DNA from: Meghimatium bilineatum
Taxonomy: Eukaryota; Mollusca; Gastropoda; Stylommatophora; Philomycidae
DNA: 64,000 nucleotides
Reading direction: 5' to 3'
Assembly: GCA_034231615.1 (NCBI GenBank)
Contig: CM067298.1
Span: 23,777,934-23,841,933, forward strand
This document shows positions 23,140-64,000 of the stretch, piece after piece; within the stretch, counting starts at the first letter, position 1, and the number at the start of each line of letters is the position of its first letter. Under the pieces are notes generated by a model. The model was not told the DNA's origin, searched no databases, and saw only the letters and a program-made list of their open reading frames with translations. A program made the position numbers and the translations under genes.

Positions 23140-23710
23140 AACTGTCGTAGTCGATCAAAGATCTACACAATTCTCAATTTCAAGTATCGTTAATCAGGAT
23201 CGATGTTGACTCTGCATGTCACGAGATCAGACTATCTAATATTTTCTCACGTTGTCGTCCTCGATCTGCATTCTTGTCGGTTGCAAATATGTTCTCCAGA
23301 AATCACTGCTTCATAACGTGTATATAAAAAAAGGAAAGATTGTCTCTTTCTGATATTATTAACCACACCACTGTCTTACATTTGTCAATTAATTTCAGCA
23401 CCTCTGTGTTAGTTTTTCTAATTGTTCATGACCTTCAGCTTTCTTCTATAGAAACACATCTCTGTTGCCTTTAATTTTCCACTGTTATTTTTATTTATTA
23501 TCCAAGACACTCATCCATATGTTAGAATCAGCTTTATGTAACTCTATTCCCCACTCCATTGACAGGGACATATTACACAGTATATTTTTCATTTTTATGA
23601 ATTCTGTATTTGTTTGCTCTATTATGTTTTTTTAAATCTCTCTTGAACTTCTTCCATCTGAGTCATTTGTTGTTTCTAAATATTCGGTTTGGTCGATAGT
23701 CTATTTCAAA
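23140..23710 (-). mobile_element. old diverged LINE-C copy
   Basis: Parallels the LINE-C sequence at 57.05-57.53 kb (ATTTTCTCACGTTGTCGTCC, CACATCTCTGTTGCC, ACACAGTATATTTTTCATTT, GAACTTCTTCCATCTG) with many changes. It lies head-to-tail with the younger copy next to it. Confidence 0.75.
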
Positions 23711-23794
23711 CTATCTCATGTGTTGCTTATGAGTAAAACTCCCAAGAATAAAAAAATTGCTGGCTTGCTAATACTTCCGACTCGTTGAATGTTC

Positions 23795-24605
23795 TCAGCA
23801 TCATCATCAGGTGCCATGCCAGCTGGCGTAGGCGGTCATGACTCTCCACAGCTCTCTGTCCACAGTATTATATATCAAAGTCGTTGTTGTTTCCTTGCCG
23901 TGCCAGGTTGTCAAACTATCTGATATTTTCTCACGCTGTCGCCCTCTGTCTCTGTTGCCTTAAATTTTGCCTGTTGTGACTGTTCTCTAAACCTGCCTGT
24001 CTCATGAAGTGGCAAAAAAAAAAAAAAAAAGAAGATTGCCTTTTTCTTATATTGTTGATTAACGTCCGTTTCGCATTTGACTCTTTCAACACCTCTACAT
24101 TAATTTTTCTGGCAGTCCATGGTATTCTCAGCATTCTTCTGTAGAACTACATCTCTGTTGCCTCTAATTTCCCACTTTCCAGTTAGTTTATTGTCCAAGA
24201 CTCGCACCCATAAGTTAGTACAGGGGTTATATAGCACTGCAGAACTCTCTTTCTCACCTCTAATGACAAGTTCATATTACACAGTATATTTTTCATTTTT
24301 CTGAATGTTGTTTTTGCCTTTCCTATTCTACATCTTATTTCCGTTGAACTTCTTCCATCTGCTGTAATAATTGTACCTAGATATTGGAATTGGTGGATCT
24401 GTTTTAATACTATATCATTGACTGTGATCTTGCAAGATGTGTTATTTTGTTTCTTTGAAATAACCATTACTTTTGTTTTGTTGATATTTAGGAAGAGGCC
24501 TTTCTCTTTACTTTCTGTAACTACTCCATTAATTAAATCTTGAAGGTCTTCCTCACTTTTTGCAATCAGAACAGTGTCATTCGCATATCTCAAATTATTT
24601 ATGTT
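23795..24605 (-). mobile_element. LINE-C copy, 5'-truncated
   Basis: Minus strand: RYANDTVLIAKSEEDLQDLI, FQYLGTIITADGRSSTEIR, LQCYITPVLTYGCESWTIN and, in another frame, MLRIPWTARKINVEVLKES, FMRQAGLEN. Very close to the copy at 57-58.8 kb, but the RT YADD is YAND. A run of T within SSFF..HFMRQ and lost bases break it. Truncated just before motif C. Confidence 0.88.
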
Positions 24606-24614
24606 TTAGATAAC

Positions 24615-25468
24615 TTAAATCTACGCTGACTCATGATACTGATGAACTAATCACTTTAGCTGTGAGAAGGTAGCCCTTTATAGCCCATAGCCTTTCTGAC
24701 ACAAACATAAGTCCTCCTCAGTTGAGTAACCGAAGTGACACTCAAACGCAAAAGTTTTGCTAATCTCCGTCATCAATGGGAGGCATTCTGACAGTAGACA
24801 AGTAAGAAGTCGAAGCAAGACACGCCGCAGCGTTTTTTTTCCACAGGTGACAGGTTGTTAGCCCATCCTTCAATTTTCCGTAGTCTCATCCTATGACACG
24901 TTTCAAAAGAAGACAGTGGCCATACTCGTTGCACACTGAACAAGAAGTCCAGGCTCCGGTTGCCACAAGGGCGACGCAAACTGAAGCCAAAGTTAGTTTA
25001 ATAGAATAAGAAAATGAATAAAAAATCGTAGTTTTTCATGAATTAACGTTTAATTACCAAATTTTAAAAATAAAATAAAACAACCAATTGACAGTATGCA
25101 GCACCAACATATATTTTGTAGCCACTCATTGGCACATCGTGTTAATTAATTTTTTATATATAACCGAGAACTGAACACACTGAAAACAAATAGTTTCCAG
25201 CAGTATATTTTGGTTAAGCTTGTCAGCGGGTACCATTGATACAGCATCTAACACACATTAACTCACAAATACATGCAGATACCACGTAATGGCACAGGGC
25301 TAAAGGCAAAAACTCATGGGCAGCTGCTTCGGTTGCAAACCAACTAACCAAGATAAATCTTGCTAGATCACATCCTTGATTGAAATTTTGAACATATAAA
25401 TACTATATTATTAACATATTAAATTAATATTGAGACTAATTAACTATAACAAATTCAGGTTTATATTT
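24615..25468. other. intergenic, nothing recognised
   Basis: AT-rich. A 68-codon minus frame at 24773-24979 has no recognisable content. Confidence 0.5.
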
Positions 25469-25735
25469 GCCATGTGTTGCCAGGGCCCAAAAATAAGAAT
25501 AGAAAAACTGCTACCTGCCAAATAAGGTGACTAGGGAGGTTTTGGGGGTGGAGTTAGCTCTCCATTCTCATATAGTGTCAAAGTGACCCAGAAGCCATGC
25601 TGAAATAGGAGGTGTCAGGCCGAATGGTGCAGATATTGCAGCTAAGCTGTACATTATGATACAATACATTTAGTTCTCTGGACTACATCCTGTTAATCTG
25701 CGGGAATTTAACAACGATAATAGAAGATGAAGAGG
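25469..25735 (+). mobile_element. SINE-2 copy
   Basis: Full-length type: GCCATGTGTTGCCAGGGCCC, AAATAAGGTGACTAGGGAGG, GTGACCCAGAAGCCATGCTG, GGACTACATCCTGTTAATCT; the tail is worn. Confidence 0.8.
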
Positions 25736-25739
25736 TATA

Positions 25740-26240
25740 GGCGCTGGATTGATGTTTCAAAGAAACAACATTCTTACATACTTAGAATCCACATTTCTGA
25801 AGGTCTCACCAGTGGTCCACCTGGTCAACCAACATGAAATATCAGACCACTAGTAGATGGCGTGCATATTTAGTGAGGTTTTTACTATTATGTAAGCTCT
25901 ACATCACAACATCTACACAATTATGTTTAACCATCTTTAAATAGGAGGTTTCATTTCAAAGGATTGCACTCCGTTGATAGTTTCAGTCTTCTGGGCTAAA
26001 GCTTTGGAGAAAACAAAATTTCACAATAGTGTGTAAAAGCAATATTGTTCACAATTCCTGGGGATCTAAACAAAGAAACTATACTTCAGATTCATATCAA
26101 TATTTTGCAGAAAATTAACCTATTGGTATTATTTATACCTTACAATTTGATCTATAGCACATGAACTGAATTTCTTGTATTGAAAATCTACATTCTCAAA
26201 CAAAATACTTAAAACTCCATTCAATATATTTTATATGTGG
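25740..26240. other. intergenic, nothing recognised
   Basis: Holds one phrase (TCCTGGGGATCTAAACAAA, about 26056) shared with repeat R1; otherwise plain. Confidence 0.5.
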
Positions 26241-26244
26241 AAGT

Positions 26245-26455
26245 CAGATATCTTGAGTTATTGGCAGATACAATGGCATCAAAATGCATTTTCGATTTCT
26301 GGACTATATCCTGCTGAATCTTAGAGTTGTAATTCCCACCGAAGACGGATGTGTCGAGCCATTGTCGCAAATACAACAGAGTTAACACAATATATTTCCA
26401 TTTTCTGGACTGCATACATCCTACTGGAAATCTAGTAGGAGCATTGTTGAATAAA
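26245..26455 (+). mobile_element. two partial SINE-1 copies in tandem
   Basis: 26338-26455 carries GAAGACGGATGTGTCGAGCC through GGAAATCTAGTAGGAGCATT and then stops. 26245-26335 is a weaker partial match (GATTTCTGGACTATATCCTG). Both lack the (GAA)n end. Confidence 0.65.
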
Positions 26456-26892
26456 AAGGAATAAAAAACTGTAAATAAAAGGAAGATGGCGGTGTAAGTT
26501 TCTTCGGTTTTATGTTTTTGTGTTCCTATGAGTCTTAATAATCTACAGCAAGCATTTAATTTCCTCAACTTTAACTGATCAAAAATATATGATACAACTT
26601 TTTTAGTAGTTAATATTGTAATTATTTTTTCCATCAATATGAAGTTTCTTTACACTGACGCAGAATTAAAACTACAGCAGATAAACAATTTCATTTTACA
26701 AAGTCACAAGAAATGCAAATCAATTTAGACCTTGTGTATCAGTTTATATTAGAATGAGTCACAAAATGAACAACAGTTAATGAATACTTAAATAGTTTAT
26801 CAAACTAACTCCACATTTATAAAGTGTAGGCTTATTTATATTTCTAAAGAAAAACAATTTTAAAGAAATGCAAATCATTGCCTATATATCAG

Positions 26893-27194
26893 GCATTGGC
26901 TATGGAAGAATAGCTTCACTTCACTATACTTCACATCATTGGCTATGGAAGAATAGCTTCACTTCACTATACTTCACATCATTGGCTATGGAAGAATAGC
27001 TTCACTTCACTATACTTCACATCATTGGCTATGGAAGAATAGCTTCACTTCACTATACTTCACATCATTGGCTATGGAAGAATAGCTTCACTTCACTATA
27101 CTTCACATCATTGGCTATGGAAGAATAGCTTCACTTCACTATACTTCACATCATTGGCTATGGAAGAATAGCTTCACTTCACTATACTTCACAT
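26893..27194. repeat. minisatellite, 43-bp unit x 7
   Basis: Seven near-identical copies of CATTGGCTATGGAAGAATAG... joined head to tail, ending at CACATCTAG. Confidence 0.97.
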
Positions 27195-27378
27195 CTAGAT
27201 AATTGTTTTTTTTTGGTAACAGTTGATGTAAAGTATGCATGCTGGCGTTTCCAATAAACATTTTTAAACACTGATTTTGACAAATCTCTTCCTAAAGTTG
27301 GTAGTATATCCTATTCAGGACATAGAGCAATAAACTCAGAATTTTTTGACTAGTGATGTTCTAGACAGTATAAATATA

Positions 27379-27494
27379 TGCAGTAGTTTGCCATTGCTTC
27401 CTGAATGGTCCAAATGCTTAGTTGCCTGAGGGCTTTGAATCCGGTACCTTGGCCATCTGAGATGCACTCTGTACTAGTCTTCCACAGAGCCGAC
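27379..27494 (-). mobile_element. tRNA-derived SINE-3
   Basis: Second copy: minus strand GGCTCTGTGGAAGACTAGTA, GGTACCGGATTCAAAGCC and CAGGAAGCAATGGCAAACTA, a phrase common to tRNA-derived SINEs of many animals. Confidence 0.75.
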
Positions 27495-27499
27495 ATAAA

Positions 27500-28289
27500 G
27501 TCTTTCTAATGTGTAATATTTGATATAAGATTTCCAGCTCAGGTATTTCTGTATTTATTTCAGTTTTTAGGTGACTGAACAACTTCCCATAAGCTAATCA
27601 AATGTTGCCACTTTTGCTGCTACTTTTCTATCTTACCAATGAATTGTACAGATGATTTAGATTGCTAACTATGACAGCTACTCTCGCTGCTGATATTCGT
27701 TTTGGCTAGACACAATAACTGTAACGAAAACCACGTGAGAATGTGCCCCAAACTTCATTTTCAACAAATGTAGCTTTGTAAACTTTGTTTTGTTTATATA
27801 TATGACCATGCTTCTCCTTAAAACTGAGAAACCACATTCTAATATATCTCTATAAGAGGATATTAATACTGTAGTTGTTAAACTGAAGTCAATTTGACCG
27901 TTTTAATAATGACAATTTGTATTAAATTTAATACAATACAACACAAGTACTGTTAAACATATACACATACAAATTTAAATAAATTATCAGGCACTTATCA
28001 GCAAGCAAAAAAAATGAATTCTATCTCACACACACACATAGGCCTGACTTCATCTACAATTGTAAATCAACACACAAAGTATCAATAACTGTATAAAAGA
28101 TGAAATGACTTCTTACGTATGCATACACTATTCCAAGTAAATGTTGTGTAAAATGCCCTGCTTATGTCTATATCTAATTGATTTCCATAATTTCGACCAT
28201 CTAAAAGTTTATTTCACTATTGGATTACATTCAGAGATAAATAAATAAAAAAATTAATGTAGTCAATCACATAATTACCAATTTAGCTA
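27500..28289. other. intergenic, nothing recognised
   Basis: Very AT-rich, with no supported feature. Confidence 0.5.
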
Positions 28290-28316
28290 ATAAAGATATA
28301 TATATATATATATATA
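28290..28316. repeat. (AT)n microsatellite
   Basis: Short uninterrupted TA dinucleotide run. Confidence 0.95.
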
Positions 28317-28446
28317 AGAGAAAGGCATTAACATATCTGGAAAAAAAAGAAAAAAGACAGGTAAAGCATGTAGATAATGCTAGTCAGCATTAGAAAAATA
28401 TGAAAAAAGGATTACTAAAGACTTGCACTCCACATGGTGTTGAAAG

Positions 28447-28680
28447 GTCAATCAATCAATCAAGTTCCATGCCGACTGGCGTAGGCGATCATGTTTCTCC
28501 ACGACTCCCTGTCTCCTGTGTTGTCAATAAGCTCGGTTTGTGAGCTTCTACAGTGCCACAATACTAGTCAATCTAGCAACTTTTCTCTTTGTCGTCCCCT
28601 ATCTCTTCTCCCTTTGATCTTTCCAGTGGTTTTTAAGTGTTCAAGCTGTATTCTTTCTCAGCACATGCCCTGAACATACA
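28447..28680 (-). mobile_element. 3' end of a LINE-C relative with (AATC)n tail
   Basis: CAATCAATCAATCAAG followed by CCATGCCGACTGGCGTAGGC and GACTCCCTGTCTC, the same 3' end as LINE-C (CCATGCCGGGTGGCGTAGGC), reverse strand. Confidence 0.7.
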
Positions 28681-28683
28681 CAC

Positions 28684-29010
<327 letters not shown>

Positions 29011-29040
29011 GCCTGGGTCACCCATTATGGGTCTTTCTTC

Positions 29041-29512
29041 AGATGAGGCGCTTCGCAGCCAGCGAATTCCTCATGTGGGAAGACCATTCCATTACCACCC
29101 TCTGTGTCCTTAGGCCCAGAAAAACTTTTTCTGTATGAGCCGTGTTCGGCAACGACGACAGTCAAATTAGATTAAGGGTTGATATACCTTCCTAGGCGAG
29201 GTGCGGCTTCGCAAACACATCAGGGGTCTAGGATGTCACCGGTGCATTTCTCACGCACTCGCCTCGTCCGTTTGTGATGGCTTTCCAATCCATCGTCGGG
29301 CATGGTCTGTATTTTTACTCTTAGCTATTTAATTTTTCACTTAAAGAGGTAGGTAGATTGCACCTGTCTCGGACGAAGAGCTTTGCAATCAACTAACTAA
29401 TCTCGTGTAAGAAAAACATCATTCATCTCCGCCCTCTTGAGTACTCAACCAAATTCTCTCTGTATGAACCACGTTGGGCAACAGTGACAATCGAGTTAGA
29501 CTAAGTTTGCTA
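29041..29512. repeat. two diverged copies of a ~140-base block
   Basis: 29041-29180 and 29365-29512 correspond in order: TGTATGAGCCGTGTTCGGCA with TGTATGAACCACGTTGGGCA, and GACAGTCAAATTAGATTAAG with GACAATCGAGTTAGACTAAG. GC-richer than surroundings. Possibly part of the element whose RNase H follows. Confidence 0.6.
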
Positions 29513-29649
29513 CATCATCAAAGACAAGGACTTGCTCTCCGTCTATGTTGCTCACAGCGTTCAGAGTCCGAGTCTCAACACTTCTTCAGTCAGAAAATTA
29601 CACAATATATGATCCTTGACATTTGTGTGACTTATTTCCTTTTTCTTGA

Positions 29650-30750
29650 TTCTTGATTAGAAACTGGCTTCACAGCACGCGGGACATTCCCATAAGTGCT
29701 CCGCCCACCGCTCCAGCAGCCATCCCAGTGTATGTAGACTCATAGTTCCGGTCTAGTGTTGATTGTGTGATCTTCGGGACTTAAAAAAAATAATTTACTT
29801 TTCCTCCCCTCACCTCTGAATACTCCCATTTCTAACATTATCTGTATGTGTACGTTCTCAACCTCATTGACATCATCTGCATCTTGAAATGAATTTATTA
29901 CTGCCTTTATTAAATCTGCTTTATCTCTTCTCAGCAATGTGCCATCTATCGCCGCATTGCCTGCCAATAAGTCGGCTCTCTCGTTTCCTCTGACCCCAGC
30001 ATGACCAGGGTAGTATATCCATGTAATGCTCTGGTCAACTGAGTTGTTCAATAAGTCCCACCATTCTTTTCTTAGCATGAACTTTTCTATCTTTCGCAAC
30101 ATGCTTTGAGAGTCTGCGAGTATTACCGATTGTGTTGATGTATCAGTTATCAACCAATTAAGAGCTGCTGTAACTCCCTCTATCTCCATCCTCATGTTCG
30201 ATGTATCAGTAGAATATGCTGAAGATTTCTCAACCAACGTTTTTCCTTTTTTTTCATTGGTCAACTGTATTCAAAGCTTTTTTTTCCATACGCAGGTGTA
30301 CAATGTTCAGATTGGCGTATCCAATACCTGAGTCGTGATTCCTACTTTGAATAGGGTCAATTGTGCTGGACAATTGTAACTTCGTTGCTACTCTAATTTT
30401 ATCTCAAACAACGTTGCCCTCTAGCGCGTGTTGTCTTCTCCAGATTAATGTGCACTCTAAGCGCCACGATATCGTAATGACATCTACCTATATCGGGGCA
30501 TTGACAGTGGCCATTCCATCAATGCATCTGCATTTCGCCTGGCCTGGCCGGAATGCTCTACGTCACTATGTGTCAACAGTGTCGCTGTATGTGTTGACGT
30601 AGCTTTATCGGATATATTGCTTGTCATTTTGCAGTTAATTCTCATTCCATCTACAGCCTCCACATCCTTGGACATGATCCCTAAAAATGTTGGCCAGGAC
30701 ACACACAGCACGAACTGCTGTATTTCTGTTTCAAGGGTGCATTACGAGGC
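29650..30750 (-). mobile_element. LINE-E, I-type element remnant (RNase H, C-terminus)
   Basis: A 174-codon minus frame at 29740-30264 gives MRMEIEGVTAALNWLI (Glu), QSVILADSQSMLRKIE (Asp), WIYYPGHAGVRGNERADLL (His/Asp) and MLEMGVFRGEGRKSK. After a shift near 29785 the C-terminus is LERWAEHLWECPACCEASF, stopping near 29655. Upstream 30270-30750 is open in pieces (THTATLLTHSDVEHSGQA) but I do not recognise it. RT is not present. Confidence 0.75.
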
Positions 30751-30759
30751 GATTCTTTT

Positions 30760-31585
30760 AGAACCTTGGGTATCTTCTAACTCTGGATCTGCATGAGAGC
30801 AATGTAAAACCTCATATACATGTAGTAAACTATAGATAAAATGAGAAAACTATAGTAAACCCCCAGGAGACTGAAACATACATAGGGCCTATTTAATTCA
30901 CTGGTGTGTGGACTCATCACATATGCTCAACTAAATAATGCGTAGGTTAACAAACTAACTAAAATAAAAAAGGAAACGAATTTCTGTACCCAGTAATAAG
31001 ACATAGCAGGAAAACTGTGATCTTAGCTTAGAGACACACACAACAAGGAAAACTTCACAATATAAAACTGAACACAAAAGACTCTTTTAGTTCTATTATT
31101 AGAAATGATATAATGAGAATACTGTATGATGACATACATTTACTGCTCTGCAAGAATGGGAACAACAATGAAAGGATAGGAACATATTCCCAAATAAATA
31201 CATGCCAAGAATAAAATAATACTACAAAGTACAGAACTTGTAACATAAAAACATAATGCAATTTATAAAAGCTGAAGATTAGGAGAAAAATTTACAATTC
31301 ATAGCAATGGTCAGTTCTCTGTGTCATAAACATTCATAAATGCCCAGTGCTGTATTAGAAAATTAAAATCATTAGTCCTCACGAATAGGGTTAATTTGAT
31401 TTTTGCAATAGAAGTCAAAGCATTTTGAAGAGAGCAGGAACTTAGAAAAAAATATTTAGCTTAGCAGGAGTAAGGTCATAATTAAAGACGACATGAGAGT
31501 AGCAACTACAAGAAGTTAGGTAAAAATTTGGTGAGCCAGACTTTGAATTGAACCCACACTGGAAGAGACGGAAATATAAATGCAA
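30760..31585. other. intergenic, nothing recognised
   Basis: AT-rich; short frames only. Confidence 0.5.
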
Positions 31586-31601
31586 ACTTGTAATATAATA
31601 G

Positions 31602-31757
31602 CGGCCGAAGACGGATGTGTCGGGCCATTGGCGCAAATAAAACGGTGACACAACGCATTTCCATTTTCTGGACTACATCCTGCTGGAAATCTAGCAGGAC
31701 CATGATCCTGTTAGATCCAGTGGGAGTTTGAGAATGAACGCAGAAGAAGAAGAAGAA
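31602..31757 (+). mobile_element. SINE-1 copy with 12-bp target-site duplication
   Basis: Clean full-length copy with a (GAA)n end. GTAATATAATAG occurs immediately before (31590-31601) and after (31758-31769), so this is a real retroposition event and a relatively young copy. Confidence 0.92.
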
Positions 31758-31769
31758 GTAATATAATAG

Positions 31770-32585
31770 TAAAAAAAATAGCCAGAAACTTATCATTATG
31801 AACATATCTTAAGAAGAAAATATATATATATATAAATAAATAGGGGGCCTATATATTGTTGGAAAGTGACAAGTGGAGGCTGAATTCATCAGCATGTATA
31901 TGTTTAGAGAATGATAAAATTGGAGTGAGAAAAAAAGAGGGAAAATGTGCTGGAAAGATCAAGAGAACACACAATCACCAACTGATTGGGACACATTATA
32001 TAGGTATATCATGAAATGACTGCCGGAAAGAAAAGTAAAACACTTATGTTAAATGCCCCCGGTAATATGATGATTGTTCCAAATAAAGAATAAATTACAG
32101 TCTTATATTTCACTGGAAAGTAAATGGTCTAATAATGATAATGCTAATATAAAAATAATAGTAATTAGTCACACATAAAAATAACTATTGGTATGGGCAA
32201 TTAGATGATAAATATATATTGGGCCTATAGGAAAAGAAATAAAGTGATGGTGTCCTTGAATGTTGGACATGATGACCTGGTAAACAGTAAGTATCTGAAA
32301 TGTTGACTGTGTCAAATATAGACATTTGTGTAGGAAGATTATTTTCTGTGCCAGTTTTTTCATCATACTTGAGAGCATTTGTCAGGTATGAATTTAAACT
32401 GTGTTGCAACATTGATTTTGGTTGGTGAAAATTTGTTCATGTTTTCTGCATGAAGAATACGTGTAATTCAACAATTGTAAATTTGTATTTAAAAATTGTT
32501 ACAAATTTTTGTGTTATTACAAATAAACAAAAATGTATGTAATTACTTGAAGTTATAATGCTATCTGTATACATTTTAGTTTGAC
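31770..32585. other. intergenic, nothing recognised
   Basis: AT-rich with a short ATATAT tract near 31820. Confidence 0.5.
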
Positions 32586-32589
32586 CATC

Positions 32590-32730
32590 ACTGAATAGCA
32601 GGCTTCTTCAATAGACATTGCATTTGGTATGAAAGAGCATTCTGAGAAACTACCACATTGCACACAGGAAGTAAGAGCAAATTGCCTGTGATTCCTGGGG
32701 ATCTAAACAAACACATAGACATACACTTGG
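32590..32730 (+). repeat. dispersed repeat R1, copy 2
   Basis: GCAGGCTTCTTCAATAGACA, GGTATGAAAGAGCATTCTGA, CACATTGCACACAGGAAGTA, TCCTGGGGATCTAAACAAAC. The last phrase also stands at 26056-26075. Confidence 0.65.
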
Positions 32731-32739
32731 CTAACATGC

Positions 32740-33505
32740 CCACGTATGCAAAGTGTCCCTTTTTCATACAATTGAGTCATTTCGGAGAATAGGATGTTAA
32801 CATTATATCCATCTCTCAATCCATAATCCACAATATTTAGAATGGATGGTTGTAATATTTGTGGGTAAAGTATTGGGTTTTCACACCTGCAGAGATTTAT
32901 ATGAAAATTTCACAAGTTGTCTTGACTGGTCATAGGATACCAAACTGGTTAATAATCAGCTCTAATTTTTCATTAATTTTGTTTTGTCTCTGTCCCCCCA
33001 GTAATTTTCCTTCGTGAAATATTCATAAACCATCATGATATCATAATATATTTTTAGGAAATCAAAACATGAAATTTAGTACTAGGAAATCTGAACATTA
33101 AATTTAGTACTAGAAAGTACACCAAAATGTGGGCAAATCACCTCGTCTCTTAATGGTTTCCCTCCCTAAAAATAGGAAAGAAAAATAAATCAGACTAAAA
33201 TGCAGGGAATATCCACTAAAATACGGAATTGATACTCTTTGTTTTCTTAGGTTAATACTCCCTCCCTTTACCAAAGCTCACATATCTTTTGCCATCAGTT
33301 GAAAGAGATTCTATGGGACTGAATGGAGTAATTTATTGTCAGTTCAGAATATTACTGATCACAAAAATATTAGGTTGAAAATGTTTTAGCGTCAATGCTA
33401 TACCTAGGTATGATGTGGTCAGCATCACATACATCATCTTTACTTTCCAAGAAAATCTAACATTCAATTAGTTAGATTGGATTGATCTGGAAAACATTGA
33501 TGGTC
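32740..33505. other. intergenic, little recognised
   Basis: 33400-33430 (GGTATGATGTGGTCAGCATC) resembles 44390-44402, perhaps an RT-derived scrap. Confidence 0.4.
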
Positions 33506-33507
33506 AA

Positions 33508-33600
33508 AAAATTGTTCCAGTTGAGCTAGAAATTAAACCGTGGCACAACCCACTAGAAATCCAGTCCACTAACCACTGACCTTGCAGGACTGCCTAAGTA
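33508..33600 (-). mobile_element. tRNA-like SINE remnant
   Basis: Minus strand: GTCAGTGGTTAGTGGACTGG as the A-box region, CACGGTTTAATTTCTAGCTC as a worn B-box region. Confidence 0.55.
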
Positions 33601-34255
33601 CATATATAAAGTGATATTAGCATCTACTCTTAGAAATTTGGTAAATTACAATGCCTCAAAAGCATGTATTTAAAAAAGGCACACAATTTTTAAAAAGCAG
33701 AGATGTCAAAGAGTTACTGAAGAGAAATATCAAAAATTAATGGTAAGATATGAAGAAAGGGGTGTCTGGTACAGATGATATAGGTTATATTCCAATTCAT
33801 TTAGTAGTAAGTACATTAACTCACTGAGCTATAAGGCTTTGATTACAACATATACAATTTTGATTACATAGCATTACTCTAAGATCTAAGAAGTAAATGT
33901 TTCAAATAGTTATGTAATTCAATATAGATTAATATCACATAAGATACTCATGAAAATCATCACGATGGCATTATATATTTTGTAATGGTATCAGTACATT
34001 GTAGAAAGTTAATCTCTTCTGCTATCCAGATTTATAAAATGTATATTGTATATCCTTGTTCATTGTTTCACTTTTAGCATGCACATGATTCTTCCTTTTA
34101 AACAGTGTTTCATTACATTTTGTTACATTTCAGAAATCTATTTTTACATCCAGTCCAACTGTTTTAGGACACAGTGCAAATAGGAGAACATGGTTTCTCT
34201 GGTAGGAGGTTAACTTTCCTTCTCATACTTTCTGGAAGAGAGATAGTTCACTATG

Positions 34256-63150
<28,895 letters not shown>

Positions 63151-63299
63151 CTGCAGAATGTAAGAGAAACAAGACAGGACACCGATTATAACCGTGACTA
63201 ACAGGGTTATTTGGGCGTAACTATACACTATAAAAACCTACAGATAAAATGAATTTGAATTAACAATATGAAAAATGTGTTGGTTCCATCAGGAAAAGT

Positions 63300-63461
63300 C
63301 TTTCTTCTTCTTCTTCAGCGTTCATTCTCGAACTCCCGCTGGATCTCCTTTGTAGCAGGACCATGGCCATAATAGATTTCCAGCAGAATATAGTCCAGAG
63401 AATGGAAATGCGTTGTGTCGCTGTTTTATTTGCGCCAATGGCCCGACACATCCGTCTTTGA
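63300..63461 (-). mobile_element. SINE-1 copy
   Basis: Near full length; CAGGAAAA at 63290-63297 and 63462-63469 flanks it. It lies just upstream of exon K1 in the gene's direction. Confidence 0.88.
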
Positions 63462-63474
63462 CAGGAAAATGTAT

Positions 63475-64000
63475 TTCGACATTAATGTGCGCCCCAAAAG
63501 CAGTAGATACAATCCATTTAAAAAAATAAAAAAATAGAGTGGTGTTTCCTAAAAGGGGGGGGGGGGGGGAAGGGGGATAATTCAGTTTTGTTTTGCTTTA
63601 TTTACCCATTTTAGTCCAGATCACTATATTTCTAGAAATTATTTTATTGGGTGGGTGGGTAATAGTTGCCAACTTATTTTCTTTGTAGTGCTATTTGTTT
63701 ATATCCCCAGGAAATTCAATGGATGATGCTCTTGTTTCCCTAAGTGGGAGGTGGATTTCTTCATATCTTTCTGTCATACACAGAATTCATCAACTTTAAG
63801 TGGTGTACAATGCTTCAAGAAGTCAATGTATGTGAACAATTTTCAATGTATAATTTCGCTTAGATTACTTTTAAAGACTGAAAATAGAGATATTTTGATG
63901 GACTGCTTATACTGATGTCTTAAACGAGGTACACATACGTCCCTAAATTATTTCAGGGTTTATTAATTGTTTTTAGCCTTTTAAAGCAGGCATACATCCG
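63475..64000. other. intron upstream of exon K1, nothing recognised
   Basis: Has a 15-base G run near 63556 and GGGTGGGTGGGT near 63650; no exon found. Confidence 0.5.

Noticed and set aside
26221-26637. 138-codon minus frame
   Set aside because: Runs antisense through SINE-1 pieces, with no family resemblance.

Overview
This is a eukaryotic, AT-rich, intron-rich animal genome segment. It has small phase-matched exons in long introns, abundant non-LTR retrotransposon (LINE) remains, tRNA-derived and other SINEs, minisatellites and microsatellites. The LINE protein styles (an endonuclease/RT/RNase H element, and an I-type C-terminus ending in a Cys-rich tail) recall elements I associate with molluscs, especially heterobranch gastropods. 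That attribution is from memory and is moderate at best.

Two host genes can be built exon by exon, both on the minus strand. (1) An EPHX4-like membrane-anchored epoxide hydrolase has its first coding exon at 9398-9625 and four further exons down to 996. Its last ~100 codons lie off the left edge. (2) An ANKDD1A-like ankyrin/death-domain gene runs from the right edge (first visible exon 63046-63150) to a C-terminal death-domain exon at 37055-37183, with a tentative 11-base terminal exon at 34256-34266. Seven of its eight visible ankyrin exons begin and end in phase 0 with one repeat each, and six of the eight are exactly 99 bases. Reading frame, splice sites and phases agree at every junction in both genes.

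Layout. 1-9.6 kb: EPHX4-like gene with SINEs, a decayed coding-like block and a partial duplicate of its exon 4. 9.6-34 kb: intergenic repeats, including I-type RNase H LINE remains, a 62-bp minisatellite, a TTAA-flanked piggyBac-like element and a 5' LINE part (LINE-D). A nearly complete ~4 kb LINE (LINE-A) is inserted into an older LINE (LINE-B) with an 11-bp target-site duplication, followed by LINE-C remains, a 43-bp minisatellite, (AT)n and more RNase H LINE. 34-63 kb: the ANKDD1A-like gene, whose introns hold SINEs, minisatellites, LINE fragments, a 600-bp block of pentanucleotide microsatellites and a LINE-C copy with an uninterrupted 602-codon reverse transcriptase frame.

The mobile elements form an apparent network. 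Two SINE families share a 3' module ending in (GAA)n, and LINE-A ends in a similar short sequence, which suggests but does not prove that LINE-A-type machinery mobilised them. I recognised no LTR retrotransposon, retrovirus, Polinton, CRISPR array, rRNA gene or functional tRNA gene. I did not find a convincing new gene system. The most interesting items are the exon modularity of the ankyrin gene, the partial exon duplication, the SINE/LINE relationships and several inverted-repeat elements.
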